64,000 bases of DNA from Chloroflexota bacterium (GTDB lineage: Bacteria > Chloroflexota > Anaerolineae > Caldilineales > Caldilineaceae). The DNA lies in contig JAGWYN010000005.1 in the NCBI GenBank assembly GCA_018969295.1, forward strand, positions 62,001 to 126,000, read 5' to 3'. Of this stretch, positions 1-8,668 are shown in pieces. Made by a program: the position numbers and the translations under genes. Within the stretch, counting starts at the first letter, position 1. Every line of letters starts with the position of its first letter. The notes under the pieces were generated by a model, which saw nothing but the letters and a program-made list of their open reading frames with translations, made no database searches and was not told where the DNA came from.

Positions 1-75
1 CGCAGTCGTGTTGTCCTGCTCCTCCACAAAGGCAGCAATCTGCTCCCTGCGCAGCTCGGCGGGTAATTTTTGCAT
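1..75 (-). CDS. Partial DeoR-like transcriptional regulator, N-terminus only
   Basis: The minus-strand reading begins at an ATG (75-73) after a purine-rich GGGAGC site and runs 25 codons off the window edge. The visible N-terminus, MQKLPAELRREQIAAFVEE, resembles the start of DeoR-family repressors (Arg-Arg-x-x-Ile before the recognition helix), but the helix-turn-helix itself lies outside the window. It is transcribed divergently from the sugar isomerase/kinase/ABC operon, the usual position of a local sugar-responsive repressor. Family assignment rests on a short stub and on context. A different HTH family is possible. Confidence 0.45.
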   Translation of the reverse strand, partial: MQKLPAELRREQIAAFVEEQDNTTA

Positions 76-435
76 GGCCAGCTCCCTTTCCACACCCCTT
101 CTGTTCTTGACCCTTCTGTTCTTGCAAATGCCAGGGATAAAACCTCTGCTGTCAGCAGTATATCACAAGATAACATGTGATCGGCACACACAACGAAGAG
201 TATGCGTTCAACGTGGCTGCCGTGAAACTCAAGTGGAAGGGGGTCACACCGTATCGACGCCAGAACGGCCAACCCAAAAGCCGACCTGAATCGACTTTGC
301 AGCTGCAAAAAGTTATATTCTGTTATTTTTTGCGATACAGAGTGATACATTTGACACCGGCTGTTGTGTTTGTTACTATCCTCCTGCACAGTGTGTTGAC
401 CGAAAAACAGACCAAGATAGACAGAGGTTTCTGAC
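76..435. other. Divergent intergenic region with operator-like repeats
   Basis: This 360-bp stretch separates the regulator stub from the sugar operon. I see no convincing gene in it. It holds a 15-bp unit (CCCTTCTGTTCTTGA) repeated twice in tandem at 96-125 with one difference, an inverted repeat ATCACA-N8-TGTGAT at 162-181, and two ATACA motifs (at about 334-350) immediately before the operon -35 box. These are plausible binding sites for the divergent regulator, but that is inference. AT content is visibly higher than in the flanking genes. Confidence 0.5.
351..379 (+). promoter_or_regulatory. Promoter of the sugar isomerase operon
   Basis: TTGACA (351-356) and TACTAT (374-379) are separated by exactly 17 bp, which predicts a start near 386 and a leader of about 50 nt before the ATG at 436. 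Confidence 0.7.
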
Positions 436-1056
436 ATGGCTTCCAATTCCAGCCCTGTTTCCGGCCAGTTCTTTCTCGGCCAGGTTCTCTTTTTTGACCC
501 CGAGCAGGGCTCGATCGACGGCCGCGATCAGACCAGCCGTCATCTGAGCGATCTGCCGGGCAGCTTCGCCGACCAGGTTGCCTATGCTCGTCTGCTCGGG
601 CAAAACCCGCTCCTCTACCAGGTCACCCAGGTGGAGGAGCAGAACGGTCCAGGCCAATTGCACTACGGGATCGGGATCCTGATGCCGGGAAAAGTGGGGG
701 ACGAATATTTCATGACCAAAGGACATCTGCATGCATGGCGGCCGGCCGCAGAAATCTATGTCGGACTGCGCGGACGCGGCATGATGCTGCTCGAAGACGA
801 ACAAACCGGACGCTGCGACGCTGTGCCGTTGGAAGCCAACAGCGTCGTCTATGTGCCGGGCCATACGGCCCACCGCACTGTCAACGTGGGCCATGAACCC
901 CTCGTGTACTGGGGGATTCTCTCCAGCGAAGCGGGCCATGACTATGGAACCGTGGGTGCCCGCAATTTCAGCAAGGTCATGGTCGACGTCGAAGGGACAC
1001 CGACCCTGCTCGATCGTGCTGCTTTTTTAACAAAACTGCAGGCCAATGCCCGATGA
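436..1056 (+). CDS. Cupin-type (archaeal-type) glucose-6-phosphate isomerase
   Basis: A 206-residue single-cupin protein predicted to interconvert glucose-6-phosphate and fructose-6-phosphate using a bound metal ion. The family signature is clear: TKGHLH at residues 94-99, a downstream Glu106 and PGHTAHRTVN at 141-150. That gives His97, His99, Glu106 and His146 as metal ligands, matching the spacing of the Pyrococcus-type enzyme. The fold is unrelated to the ordinary PGI. The stop codon overlaps the start of the next gene (ATGA), so translation is probably coupled. It is first in an operon of sugar-phosphate enzymes. Substrate preference, for example glucose-6-P versus another hexose-6-P, cannot be read from sequence. 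Confidence 0.85.
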   Translation: MASNSSPVSGQFFLGQVLFFDPEQGSIDGRDQTSRHLSDLPGSFADQVAYARLLGQNPLLYQVTQVEEQNGPGQLHYGIGILMPGKVGDEYFMTKGHLHAWRPAAEIYVGLRGRGMMLLEDEQTGRCDAVPLEANSVVYVPGHTAHRTVNVGHEPLVYWGILSSEAGHDYGTVGARNFSKVMVDVEGTPTLLDRAAFLTKLQANAR

Positions 1057-1451
1057 GCCACTATCTCACAAAACCCATTCCAGACGAAAAACCGGCGGCC
1101 AGTTTCGTACAGCGCCCCTGGGGCTCCTTCAAACAATATGCCTTCAACCAGGAGGCGACTGTCAGCCTGATGACGGTCGAACCTGGCATGCGCCTCAGCT
1201 TGCAGTCCCATACAGCCCGTGCCGAGCTCTGGATCGTGCTTGACCCCGGCGGGGTGGTCCAGGTTGGGGACGAAATTTTTCACCCTCAACCTGGAGAGGA
1301 AATCTGGATTCCAGCCAATACCCGCCATCGCCTTGCCAGCCTGGGCGCCCCGGTGCGTGTGCTGGAAGTCGCCTTCGGCAACTGGCAACAGGCCGACATC
1401 ACACGGTTCGACGATGATTTCCAACGACCAGAAGAGGGAGAAACTCTGTGA
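1053..1451 (+). CDS. Small cupin, mannose-6-phosphate isomerase type II-like
   Basis: A 132-residue protein matching the C-terminal cupin isomerase domain found in bifunctional GMP/PMI enzymes, here free-standing. Visible features are RPWGSFKQY (residues 22-30), a cupin core with a conserved WIPANTRHRL stretch, and the characteristic tail EVAFGNWQQADITRFDDDF, which in the family follows the active-site barrel. The predicted role is mannose-6-P/fructose-6-P isomerisation or a related aldose-ketose step in the cytoplasm. It overlaps both neighbours by 4 nt (ATGA upstream, GTGA downstream). There is no fused nucleotidyltransferase. Confidence 0.75.
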   Translation: MSHYLTKPIPDEKPAASFVQRPWGSFKQYAFNQEATVSLMTVEPGMRLSLQSHTARAELWIVLDPGGVVQVGDEIFHPQPGEEIWIPANTRHRLASLGAPVRVLEVAFGNWQQADITRFDDDFQRPEEGETL

Positions 1452-3268
1452 CACTCCCCAAGGTGTGGCGCAAGACAACGCAGCTGCTCATGCCGGCGCG
1501 ACAGGAAGAAGCCAACCAGTCCTCCCAGCCCGACCAGTACTCGATCTACCCCGCTACCCAGTTGGGGCCTGGCCAGATCGAGTTTGGCTTCGCCGCGCTG
1601 GCACGTCGTCTGGCCGGCGCCGGCCGGGTGCGACTGGACGGCTATCCTGGGGTGCTGTGGGAAGACTTTCGCCAACGGCTTGCACAGGAGCTGGACGTGC
1701 TGGGGGTGCAGACATCCTGGCTGGATGTGGCAGGCGCCTGGAAGTCTTCTGCAGCGCTCGACGCATTGCTCGCCCCCTTCCTTGGGGGCGACGACCCGAT
1801 CTTTGGGATGCGGTTTTCTGGCAGTCTGGCCGATTTTTTTGACGAGGCAGCTTTGCGAGCGTTGAGGGCAGACCCTGACGCCGACCTGACTGTTCTGTAT
1901 GGCTGCGGCGCTGCTTTGGCCGACTGGCCCCAGGCGCTCCTTGTCTATGTTGACGTCCCCAAAAATGAAATTCAGTTCCGCCAACGTGCCGGCAGCGTGA
2001 CTTGTCTGGGCACGTCCCAGCCGCTCGACCCCAAACCAGCGTACAAACGAAGCTACTTTATCGACTGGGTGGTGGCCAACCGCCACAAACAACAGCTTTA
2101 TGCGTCGCTGGACTGGGTGGTCGACGGCCAGCGCCCCGAAGAAATTACCTTTGCCAACGGCGCTGCACTGCGTGCCGGGCTGGATCGGTTGGCCACCAGC
2201 TGTTTTCGTGTCCGCCCCTGGTTTGAGCCAGGACCCTGGGGGGGACAGTGGATTCGCCAGCACATGCCCCAACTGGCCCAGGAGGTCCCCAACTACGCCT
2301 GGTCTTTCGAACTGATCGTTCCAGAAAATGGATTGCTTTTTGAAAGCGATGGCTGGCTGCTGGAGGTTTCCTTTGACTTTTTGATGTACCGCAACCCGTT
2401 TGAGATTGTCGGCGAAAGTGCGGTTGCTTTCGGCCACGAATTTCCGATCCGCTTTGATTTTTTGGATACTTTTTCTGGCGGCAACCTTTCGGTGCAATGC
2501 CACCCGCGCCCCGACTATGTCCGCCGTCACTTTGGCGAATGCTATACGCAGGATGAAACGTACTATATTCTGGAATGTGGCCCCGAAGCGCGCTGTTTCC
2601 TCGGTTTCCAGGAAGATATCGACCCTGATACCTTCCGCGCCGCGCTGCTCGACAGTTTCCACAACGCTACCCCCATCGGGATCGAACGTTTTGTTCAGTC
2701 CCACCCAGTACGCAAGCACGACCTGATTTTGATCCCCAACGGTACCATCCATTGTTCGGGCACTGAAACGCTTGTGCTGGAGATCAGCGCCACCCCCTAT
2801 ATTTTTACCTTCAAGATGTACGATTGGATGCGCCTGGACTTGGATGGCCGACCCCGCCCACTCAACATCGATCGAGCCTTTGACAATCTCTATTTTGAAC
2901 GCAAAGGGGCAATGGTTCAGACGGAGCTTCTCGCTCAGCCTCGCACGATCGACTCTGGCCCAGGCTGGGAACTGATCCATCAGCCCACCCACCGAGACCA
3001 TTTTTATGATGTGCACCGCTACCGATTTACGACCGCAGTCGAAGTACAGACCTGTGGGTCGTGTCATATCCTGAGTCTGGTCCAAGGCAAAACAGTGCTG
3101 CTGGAGTGCGCTGACGGGATACGCCAGCGCTTCCAGTACGCTGAAACCTTTGTGGTACCTGCCGCCGCTGGCTCCTACCGATTGGTCAGCGAAACGGGCA
3201 GTGAACTGCATGTCGTGAAGGCGTTTATCAAACCGCGCTCGCAGTGGGTAGAAGGGGTGGTGGCCTGA
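1448..3268 (+). CDS. Class I mannose-6-phosphate isomerase with long N-terminal extension
   Basis: A 606-residue protein starting with GTG that overlaps the previous stop. The C-terminal half carries the zinc-site pattern of class I phosphomannose isomerases: Gln350-Cys-His352 in SVQCHPRPDY, Glu370 in DETYYIL, and His435 in IPNGTIHCSG. In ordinary ManA the equivalent Gln-x-His lies near residue 97, so about 250 residues are added at the front. That part (residues about 50-220) has alternating hydrophobic strands and helices with GYPGVLWEDF where a kinase-like fold might have its nucleotide loop, but no GxxGKS/T motif. It may be a degenerate P-loop-like domain (inference). It is the third sugar-phosphate isomerase in a row. 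Confidence 0.8.
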   Translation: MTLPKVWRKTTQLLMPARQEEANQSSQPDQYSIYPATQLGPGQIEFGFAALARRLAGAGRVRLDGYPGVLWEDFRQRLAQELDVLGVQTSWLDVAGAWKSSAALDALLAPFLGGDDPIFGMRFSGSLADFFDEAALRALRADPDADLTVLYGCGAALADWPQALLVYVDVPKNEIQFRQRAGSVTCLGTSQPLDPKPAYKRSYFIDWVVANRHKQQLYASLDWVVDGQRPEEITFANGAALRAGLDRLATSCFRVRPWFEPGPWGGQWIRQHMPQLAQEVPNYAWSFELIVPENGLLFESDGWLLEVSFDFLMYRNPFEIVGESAVAFGHEFPIRFDFLDTFSGGNLSVQCHPRPDYVRRHFGECYTQDETYYILECGPEARCFLGFQEDIDPDTFRAALLDSFHNATPIGIERFVQSHPVRKHDLILIPNGTIHCSGTETLVLEISATPYIFTFKMYDWMRLDLDGRPRPLNIDRAFDNLYFERKGAMVQTELLAQPRTIDSGPGWELIHQPTHRDHFYDVHRYRFTTAVEVQTCGSCHILSLVQGKTVLLECADGIRQRFQYAETFVVPAAAGSYRLVSETGSELHVVKAFIKPRSQWVEGVVA

Positions 3269-3270
3269 AG

Positions 3271-4248
3271 ATGAAGGCGTGGTATCTGGGCGTGGACGGT
3301 GGCGGCACCAAAACAGAGGTAGCAATCTGCGACGCACAAGGCCATATCGTTGGCTGGGGACAAGGGGGGGCCGCCGGGATCGACAGTGTCGGCGCAGAAA
3401 CTGCCACAATCAGTCTGCGTGCAGCTTTGTCTGCCGCGCTTCAGCAGGCCGGGCTGCCCGCCGACCAGCCGCTGACGAGTGCGTTCTTTGGCATGGCCGG
3501 GGTGGTCTCCTCAGAAGACCGGGCCATCGTCCACTCGATCGCCGGCCATCTCGGGCTGCACGGCACAGTCAATGTGGACCACGATATTCGGATTGCCCTG
3601 GCCGGCGGGCTGGCCGGTCGCCCTGGGATCGCGCTGATCTCTGGCACGGGCTCCTCCTGTTTTGGCATCAATGCACGGGGAGAGCGCTGGCAGTCAGGCG
3701 GCTGGGGACATCTGATTGCCGACGAGGGCAGCAGCTACTGGTTGGGCTGCAACGCAATCCGGCTGGCGATCGGCACCTATGACGGGCGCTGGCAGAGCAC
3801 GCTGCTGGAGTCGGTGCAGCAGCGCCTGGGGCTCAAAGAGATGACCGATATCCACCATCGGCTTTACACCCAGGGGCTGACCAAAAGCGAACTGGCTGCG
3901 TTTGCACCGCTGGTGGTGGAGGCGGCCCAGGCTGGAGACCTGCCGGCCCAGCACCTGCTGCGCCGGGGCATGGCAGATCTTGCCCAGATGGTCGAGGCGG
4001 TGGCCAGACATCTGGGCTGGGAAAATTCGCCCTGCGAGGTAACCCTGACCGGTGGACTCTGGCGAGCAGGAGCCTCTGTGCTCGCGCCGTTTCAGGCCGC
4101 ATTGGCCGAACAGCTGCCCGCTGCAATTCTCGTACAACCAGAATTGGCGCCGGTCCTTGGCGCCTGTGTGTTGGCGCTGCAAATGGACGGTGTGAACGTG
4201 AGGCAGGGGACCTTGGAGACGTTGAAAAGCTGGCAGAGGACGATCTGA
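3271..4248 (+). CDS. BadF/BadG-type sugar kinase, N-acetylglucosamine kinase-like
   Basis: A 325-residue ASKHA-fold kinase predicted to phosphorylate a hexose or N-acetylhexosamine with ATP. The phosphate-1 loop is GVDGGGTKTEVAICD near the N-terminus. The phosphate-2 region is ISGTGSSCFGIN, the substrate loop is GGWGHLIADEGSSYWLG and the adenosine motif is LTGGLWRAG. I chose the ATG at 3271, two bases after the preceding stop, because the conserved strand begins right there. An upstream ATG at 3244 would overlap the isomerase by 25 bases. It would supply the sugar-phosphate for the three isomerases just upstream. The exact sugar is unknown. Confidence 0.8.
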   Translation: MKAWYLGVDGGGTKTEVAICDAQGHIVGWGQGGAAGIDSVGAETATISLRAALSAALQQAGLPADQPLTSAFFGMAGVVSSEDRAIVHSIAGHLGLHGTVNVDHDIRIALAGGLAGRPGIALISGTGSSCFGINARGERWQSGGWGHLIADEGSSYWLGCNAIRLAIGTYDGRWQSTLLESVQQRLGLKEMTDIHHRLYTQGLTKSELAAFAPLVVEAAQAGDLPAQHLLRRGMADLAQMVEAVARHLGWENSPCEVTLTGGLWRAGASVLAPFQAALAEQLPAAILVQPELAPVLGACVLALQMDGVNVRQGTLETLKSWQRTI

Positions 4249-4254
4249 AACGCC

Positions 4255-4461
4255 ATGCCGGATCTACGAAACAGTGCAGCCAGGTTGCCAAATCGTACCT
4301 CTGCCACGGCACCCTGCGCCGTTACAATTTTGCATCTCCCTGCCCACAAGTTCCGCCGACTGGCTGGACAGCCACTGACGCTGGCCGCCGACGACAGAGC
4401 GGAACTGCCCTGGTCAGCGACGATGGCCCTCGAAGGCATTTTGGCAAGTGGTGGTGGGTGA
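4255..4461 (+). CDS. Possible 68-residue ORF after the kinase, unrecognised
   Basis: The ATG lies 6 nt after the kinase stop, so it could be translated by coupling. The product has no motif that I recognise, no clear Shine-Dalgarno site and a composition like read-through of GC-rich intergenic DNA. The C-terminal part (ELPWSATMALEGILASGGG) looks faintly like the tail of DUF502-type membrane proteins, which could make this a remnant. Treat it as doubtful. Confidence 0.2.
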   Translation: MPDLRNSAARLPNRTSATAPCAVTILHLPAHKFRRLAGQPLTLAADDRAELPWSATMALEGILASGGG

Positions 4462-4493
4462 GGGAACCCATTCCTCCCTCGCACACCGGGTTT

Positions 4494-4514
4494 TTGACCG
4501 AATATTACGGTCGA
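4494..4514. promoter_or_regulatory. Palindromic operator candidate upstream of the binding-protein gene
   Basis: The sequence GACCG-AATATTA-CGGTC (4496-4512) is a nearly perfect palindrome lying between the kinase and the ABC-importer genes. This gap (4249-4628, 380 bp) holds the doubtful ORF and this element but no clear -35/-10 pair. It suits a sugar-responsive repressor, but the regulator family is not identifiable. Confidence 0.4.
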
Positions 4515-4628
4515 AAGGAACGGTGCACGATCAGGACAAAAGACGTGAACAGCCCGGATCGCAGTTTGGATCCCCTACAGTGCCAGTTGTTTTTTGCAGA
4601 TTCCGAAGAAGAGTTCAGGAGAAGACCG

Positions 4629-5948
<1,320 letters not shown>

Positions 5949-5960
5949 CTGTTTGTCGGT

Positions 5961-5997
5961 TCTTTTGGCTGAAGCGGGTAACGCTTCAGCCAAAAGA
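5961..5997 (+). terminator. Intercistronic hairpin between binding-protein and permease genes
   Basis: A perfect 16-bp inverted repeat (5961-5976 and 5982-5997, loop GGTAA) 12 nt after the binding-protein stop. It is followed by a C-rich run, not a U-run, so it is more likely a 3'-end protector or partial attenuator that lets the binding protein be made in excess than a full terminator. Confidence 0.6.
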
Positions 5998-6047
5998 GCC
6001 CCCCCCGCCAGCACCGCTCCAGCCTCTGGCCAGAAAAGGATTCCGCT

Positions 6048-6980
6048 ATGGTCGCACAGCCTACAGCAGCAGACATACGGTCGCAGCGTCGGCAGGGTCT
6101 GTTTGGAAACACTCTCGAGGCCCGCAAACGCCGTTTTGGTCTTTTTTTTGCGCTGCCTGCCTTCCTTTTTTTTGGTATGTTTTATGTTTACCCACTTTTC
6201 CAAACCTTCTATGTCAGCCTCTTTTCCTGGAGCCTGATCGACGAACCTAGTTTCCTTGGAACCGTCAATTATATCCGGCTGTTCGCCGATAAAGAGTTCC
6301 TCAATGCCATCTGGGTCTCCTTTTTGTATGCTTTTGGCGTCGTGATCCCGATCTGGGGAATTGCACTCGGACTGGCTCTGATTTTTAACCGTTCATTTCG
6401 TGGACGCCAAGCCTATTTGACCGTCTATTACATTCCGGCAGTCATCTCGCTGACGGTCTGGTCGCTGATCTGGCTACTGTTGTACAACCCAAGTTTTGGC
6501 CTTTTTTCGGTGGTCATGCGAGGGCTGGGCATCGGTGGACTTCGCATGCTGGATGACCCGTCAACTGCCATGTTGGCGCTGATCCTTCTGAGCATCTGGA
6601 AAGGCACCCCTGTCTACATGCTGATTTTTCTTGCCGGGCTGCGCGCCATTCCGAGCGACTACTACGAGGCAGCTGAGATCGACGGGGCACGCTCCTGGCA
6701 GAGTCTGCTGCTCATTACACTGCCGCTGCTGCGGCCGGTCTTTCTTTACGTGATGGTGATTTCGCTGATTGAGGCGTTCAAGGTGTTTACCCCGATGTAT
6801 CTGTTGACCAGCGGAGGACCCGGTTCTGCCACCCGCGTCCTGTCGATGTTCATCTTTCAAAATGGGTTTCAATACCTCAAAATGGGCTATGCCTCCGCAG
6901 CTTCTGTGATCTTTTTGCTGATTTTGCTGCTGCTGGCTCTCTTTCAATTTCGTTTGCTGCGCTTCCAGCAGGTGGACTGA
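6048..6980 (+). CDS. Sugar ABC transporter permease, MalF/UgpA type
   Basis: A 310-residue inner-membrane permease with six hydrophobic segments. The cytoplasmic EAA loop that contacts the ATPase reads EAAEIDGARSWQSLLLITLP near residues 209-228, a close match to the family consensus. A short basic N-terminal tail (residues 1-30) precedes the first membrane segment. It pairs with the next gene to form the heterodimeric channel. No ATPase gene is present in the window, so a multitask MsmX/UgpC-type ATPase encoded elsewhere probably energises it. Confidence 0.93.
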   Translation: MVAQPTAADIRSQRRQGLFGNTLEARKRRFGLFFALPAFLFFGMFYVYPLFQTFYVSLFSWSLIDEPSFLGTVNYIRLFADKEFLNAIWVSFLYAFGVVIPIWGIALGLALIFNRSFRGRQAYLTVYYIPAVISLTVWSLIWLLLYNPSFGLFSVVMRGLGIGGLRMLDDPSTAMLALILLSIWKGTPVYMLIFLAGLRAIPSDYYEAAEIDGARSWQSLLLITLPLLRPVFLYVMVISLIEAFKVFTPMYLLTSGGPGSATRVLSMFIFQNGFQYLKMGYASAASVIFLLILLLLALFQFRLLRFQQVD

Positions 6981-7026
6981 CCACCCCCTGCCCTGTTGGC
7001 ATTCTGTCCTTTGGAAGGAAAACCTG

Positions 7027-7863
7027 ATGTCAAAAAATCGGATCTTCCGTACCCTGACTTCCCTGCTGGGCCAGATGGGTTTGCTGGCAGGAGCCTTGCT
7101 CATCAGTGCTCCCAGCCTCTACATGCTTTCGGCTTCTTTTATGAACAGCAACGAAATTTTTTCAACACGCCTGCAACTGCTGCCGGAAGCACTGAACTGG
7201 TCCAACTACCTGGAGGTCTTTGCCCGCTTTAATTTTTGGCTCTATTTGAACAACAGCCTTTGGGTGACAGGCGCCGTTGTCCTGCTCAACCTGATTTTCA
7301 CGCCGATGGTGGGCTACAGCCTGGCCAAGTTCAACTATCCAGGAAAAAATGTGCTGCTGCTCTTTATCCTGGCAACTGTGATGGTCCCCTTCACCGCGAT
7401 TCTGATTCCGCTCTTTTTGATCGTGCGCAATCTGGGTTGGATAAACACCTACCCAGGGCTGGTGATGCCGTTTGCGATGTCAGCCTTCGGCGTCTTTCTG
7501 ATGCGTCAGTTTATGCTGAGTGTACCGGACGATTATATCGATGCCGGGCGCATCGACGGGGCCAGCGAGGGACGGATCTACTTCCAGATCGTTCTCCCGC
7601 TGATCCAGCCTGCGTTGATCACCTTGGCGATCGTCGTTTTTGTGGCGAACTGGGATGAATTTTTGTGGATGCTGGTGGTGACGACCGGGGATGCGTTGCG
7701 GACACTGCCGGTGGGGCTGGCAAAGTTTCGCGAACAGTACCAGACCCGTTTTGAGTTGATGATGGCGGGTTCTGTGGTGGCGGCAGCGCCGGTGGTGCTG
7801 CTCTTTTTGGCATTGCAACGCCGCTTTTTGCAAGGAATCGCAGGCTTGTCCGGTCTCAAATAA
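7027..7863 (+). CDS. Sugar ABC transporter permease, MalG/UgpE type
   Basis: A 278-residue permease with six membrane spans and an EAA-type loop DAGRIDGASEGRIYFQIVLP, in which the first Glu-Ala-Ala is replaced by Asp-Ala-Gly, common in the MalG/UgpE branch. It sits 46 bp after the first permease behind a GGAAGGAAAA Shine-Dalgarno site. It is the last gene of the operon and converges on efp. With the binding protein at 4629 it defines a carbohydrate importer of the CUT1 type. Confidence 0.93.
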   Translation: MSKNRIFRTLTSLLGQMGLLAGALLISAPSLYMLSASFMNSNEIFSTRLQLLPEALNWSNYLEVFARFNFWLYLNNSLWVTGAVVLLNLIFTPMVGYSLAKFNYPGKNVLLLFILATVMVPFTAILIPLFLIVRNLGWINTYPGLVMPFAMSAFGVFLMRQFMLSVPDDYIDAGRIDGASEGRIYFQIVLPLIQPALITLAIVVFVANWDEFLWMLVVTTGDALRTLPVGLAKFREQYQTRFELMMAGSVVAAAPVVLLFLALQRRFLQGIAGLSGLK

Positions 7864-7917
7864 AACCAGCGCGCTGAGGCAGAACCGTTTGGGCCCCAGC
7901 GCAGCCAGCGCTCGCGT

Positions 7918-8478
7918 TCAAGCCCGCTCGACGTACTCGCCTGAGCGGGTGTCGATCTTGATCTTGTCCCCTTCTTTGATGAAGTCAGGCACCTGAAGTT
8001 CGGCTCCTGTCTCCACCGTTACCTTTTTCATGACACGGCCCGAAGTGTCCCCGCGCAAAGCAACTGCTGCCTTCACAACTGCCAAGATGACAAAGTTGGG
8101 AATCTCCACAGAGAGAACCTGGCCATTTTCCTGCAGCAGCAGCGTGACCATCTGGTTTTCTTTCATCCAGATCAAGGTGTCCTCAAAATCTTCCCTGGGG
8201 AGCGCGATCTGGTCGAATGTCTCGTTGTCCATGAAATGATAAGCGGTGCCGTCGTCGTAAAGATACTGAGCGTCGCGTGTCTGCGTGGTCACCACATCGA
8301 TCTCTGCGCCGGCCCGCACACGGTCTTCGATCGTTTTGCCACTCTCAAAATTTTTGAGCTTCATCCGCACCATCGCACGCCAGTTGCCAGGTGCAATGTG
8401 CTGGTATTCGACGACACGATGAATCATGCCGTTGTACCGAATCAACATCCCTTTGCGAAGATCAGAAGTGGTCGCCAT
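7918..8478 (-). CDS. efp: Translation elongation factor P
   Basis: A 186-residue protein, the standard EF-P length, with the KOW-like N-domain and two OB domains, ending in the conserved GDKIKIDTRSGEYVERA. EF-P enters the ribosomal E site and rescues stalling on polyproline. In this copy the loop that usually carries the modified Lys or Arg reads APGNWRAM (residues 29-36): the tip residue is Asn32, followed by Trp, not the Lys of PGKG or the Arg of PGRG enzymes. This suggests the usual lysylation, rhamnosylation or aminopentanol modification is not used here. A TATAAT box on this strand at 8565-8560 implies a leader of about 75 nt. Confidence 0.95.
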   Translation of the reverse strand: MATTSDLRKGMLIRYNGMIHRVVEYQHIAPGNWRAMVRMKLKNFESGKTIEDRVRAGAEIDVVTTQTRDAQYLYDDGTAYHFMDNETFDQIALPREDFEDTLIWMKENQMVTLLLQENGQVLSVEIPNFVILAVVKAAVALRGDTSGRVMKKVTVETGAELQVPDFIKEGDKIKIDTRSGEYVERA

Positions 8479-8649
8479 AATTTTTGTCCCGTATGTGCAG
8501 CTACAACAACCTTTGCTGCCAAAATCAACAGCCTAAGGTCAGATAATCATTTGCCATCTATTATACCCGCCGACTCCGCTGGATGAAAGCTGTCGGCTGC
8601 CCAAAACAGCAAAAACTTTCCGGCTGAATCCAGGGTTGCTGGGCGAGTT

Positions 8650-8658
8650 TGGTATAAT
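8650..8658 (+). promoter_or_regulatory. Extended -10 promoter giving a near-leaderless transcript
   Basis: TGGTATAAT (TGn + TATAAT) occurs with no good -35 box. The -10 ends 10 bases before the ATG at 8669, so transcription should begin about 4 nt upstream of the start codon. Confidence 0.6.
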
Positions 8659-8668
8659 CGAAGTCAGT

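Noticed and set aside
8..289. 93-codon plus-strand frame at the left edge
   Set aside because: Overlaps the regulator start and intergenic repeats; low-complexity product with no ribosome site.
1286..3409. 707-codon minus-strand open frame
   Set aside because: Antisense shadow of the isomerase genes, which have clear family motifs on the plus strand.
8636..8668. TTG start 33 bp upstream of the pentapeptide gene
   Set aside because: The -10 box lies between it and the ATG, so it would not be transcribed.
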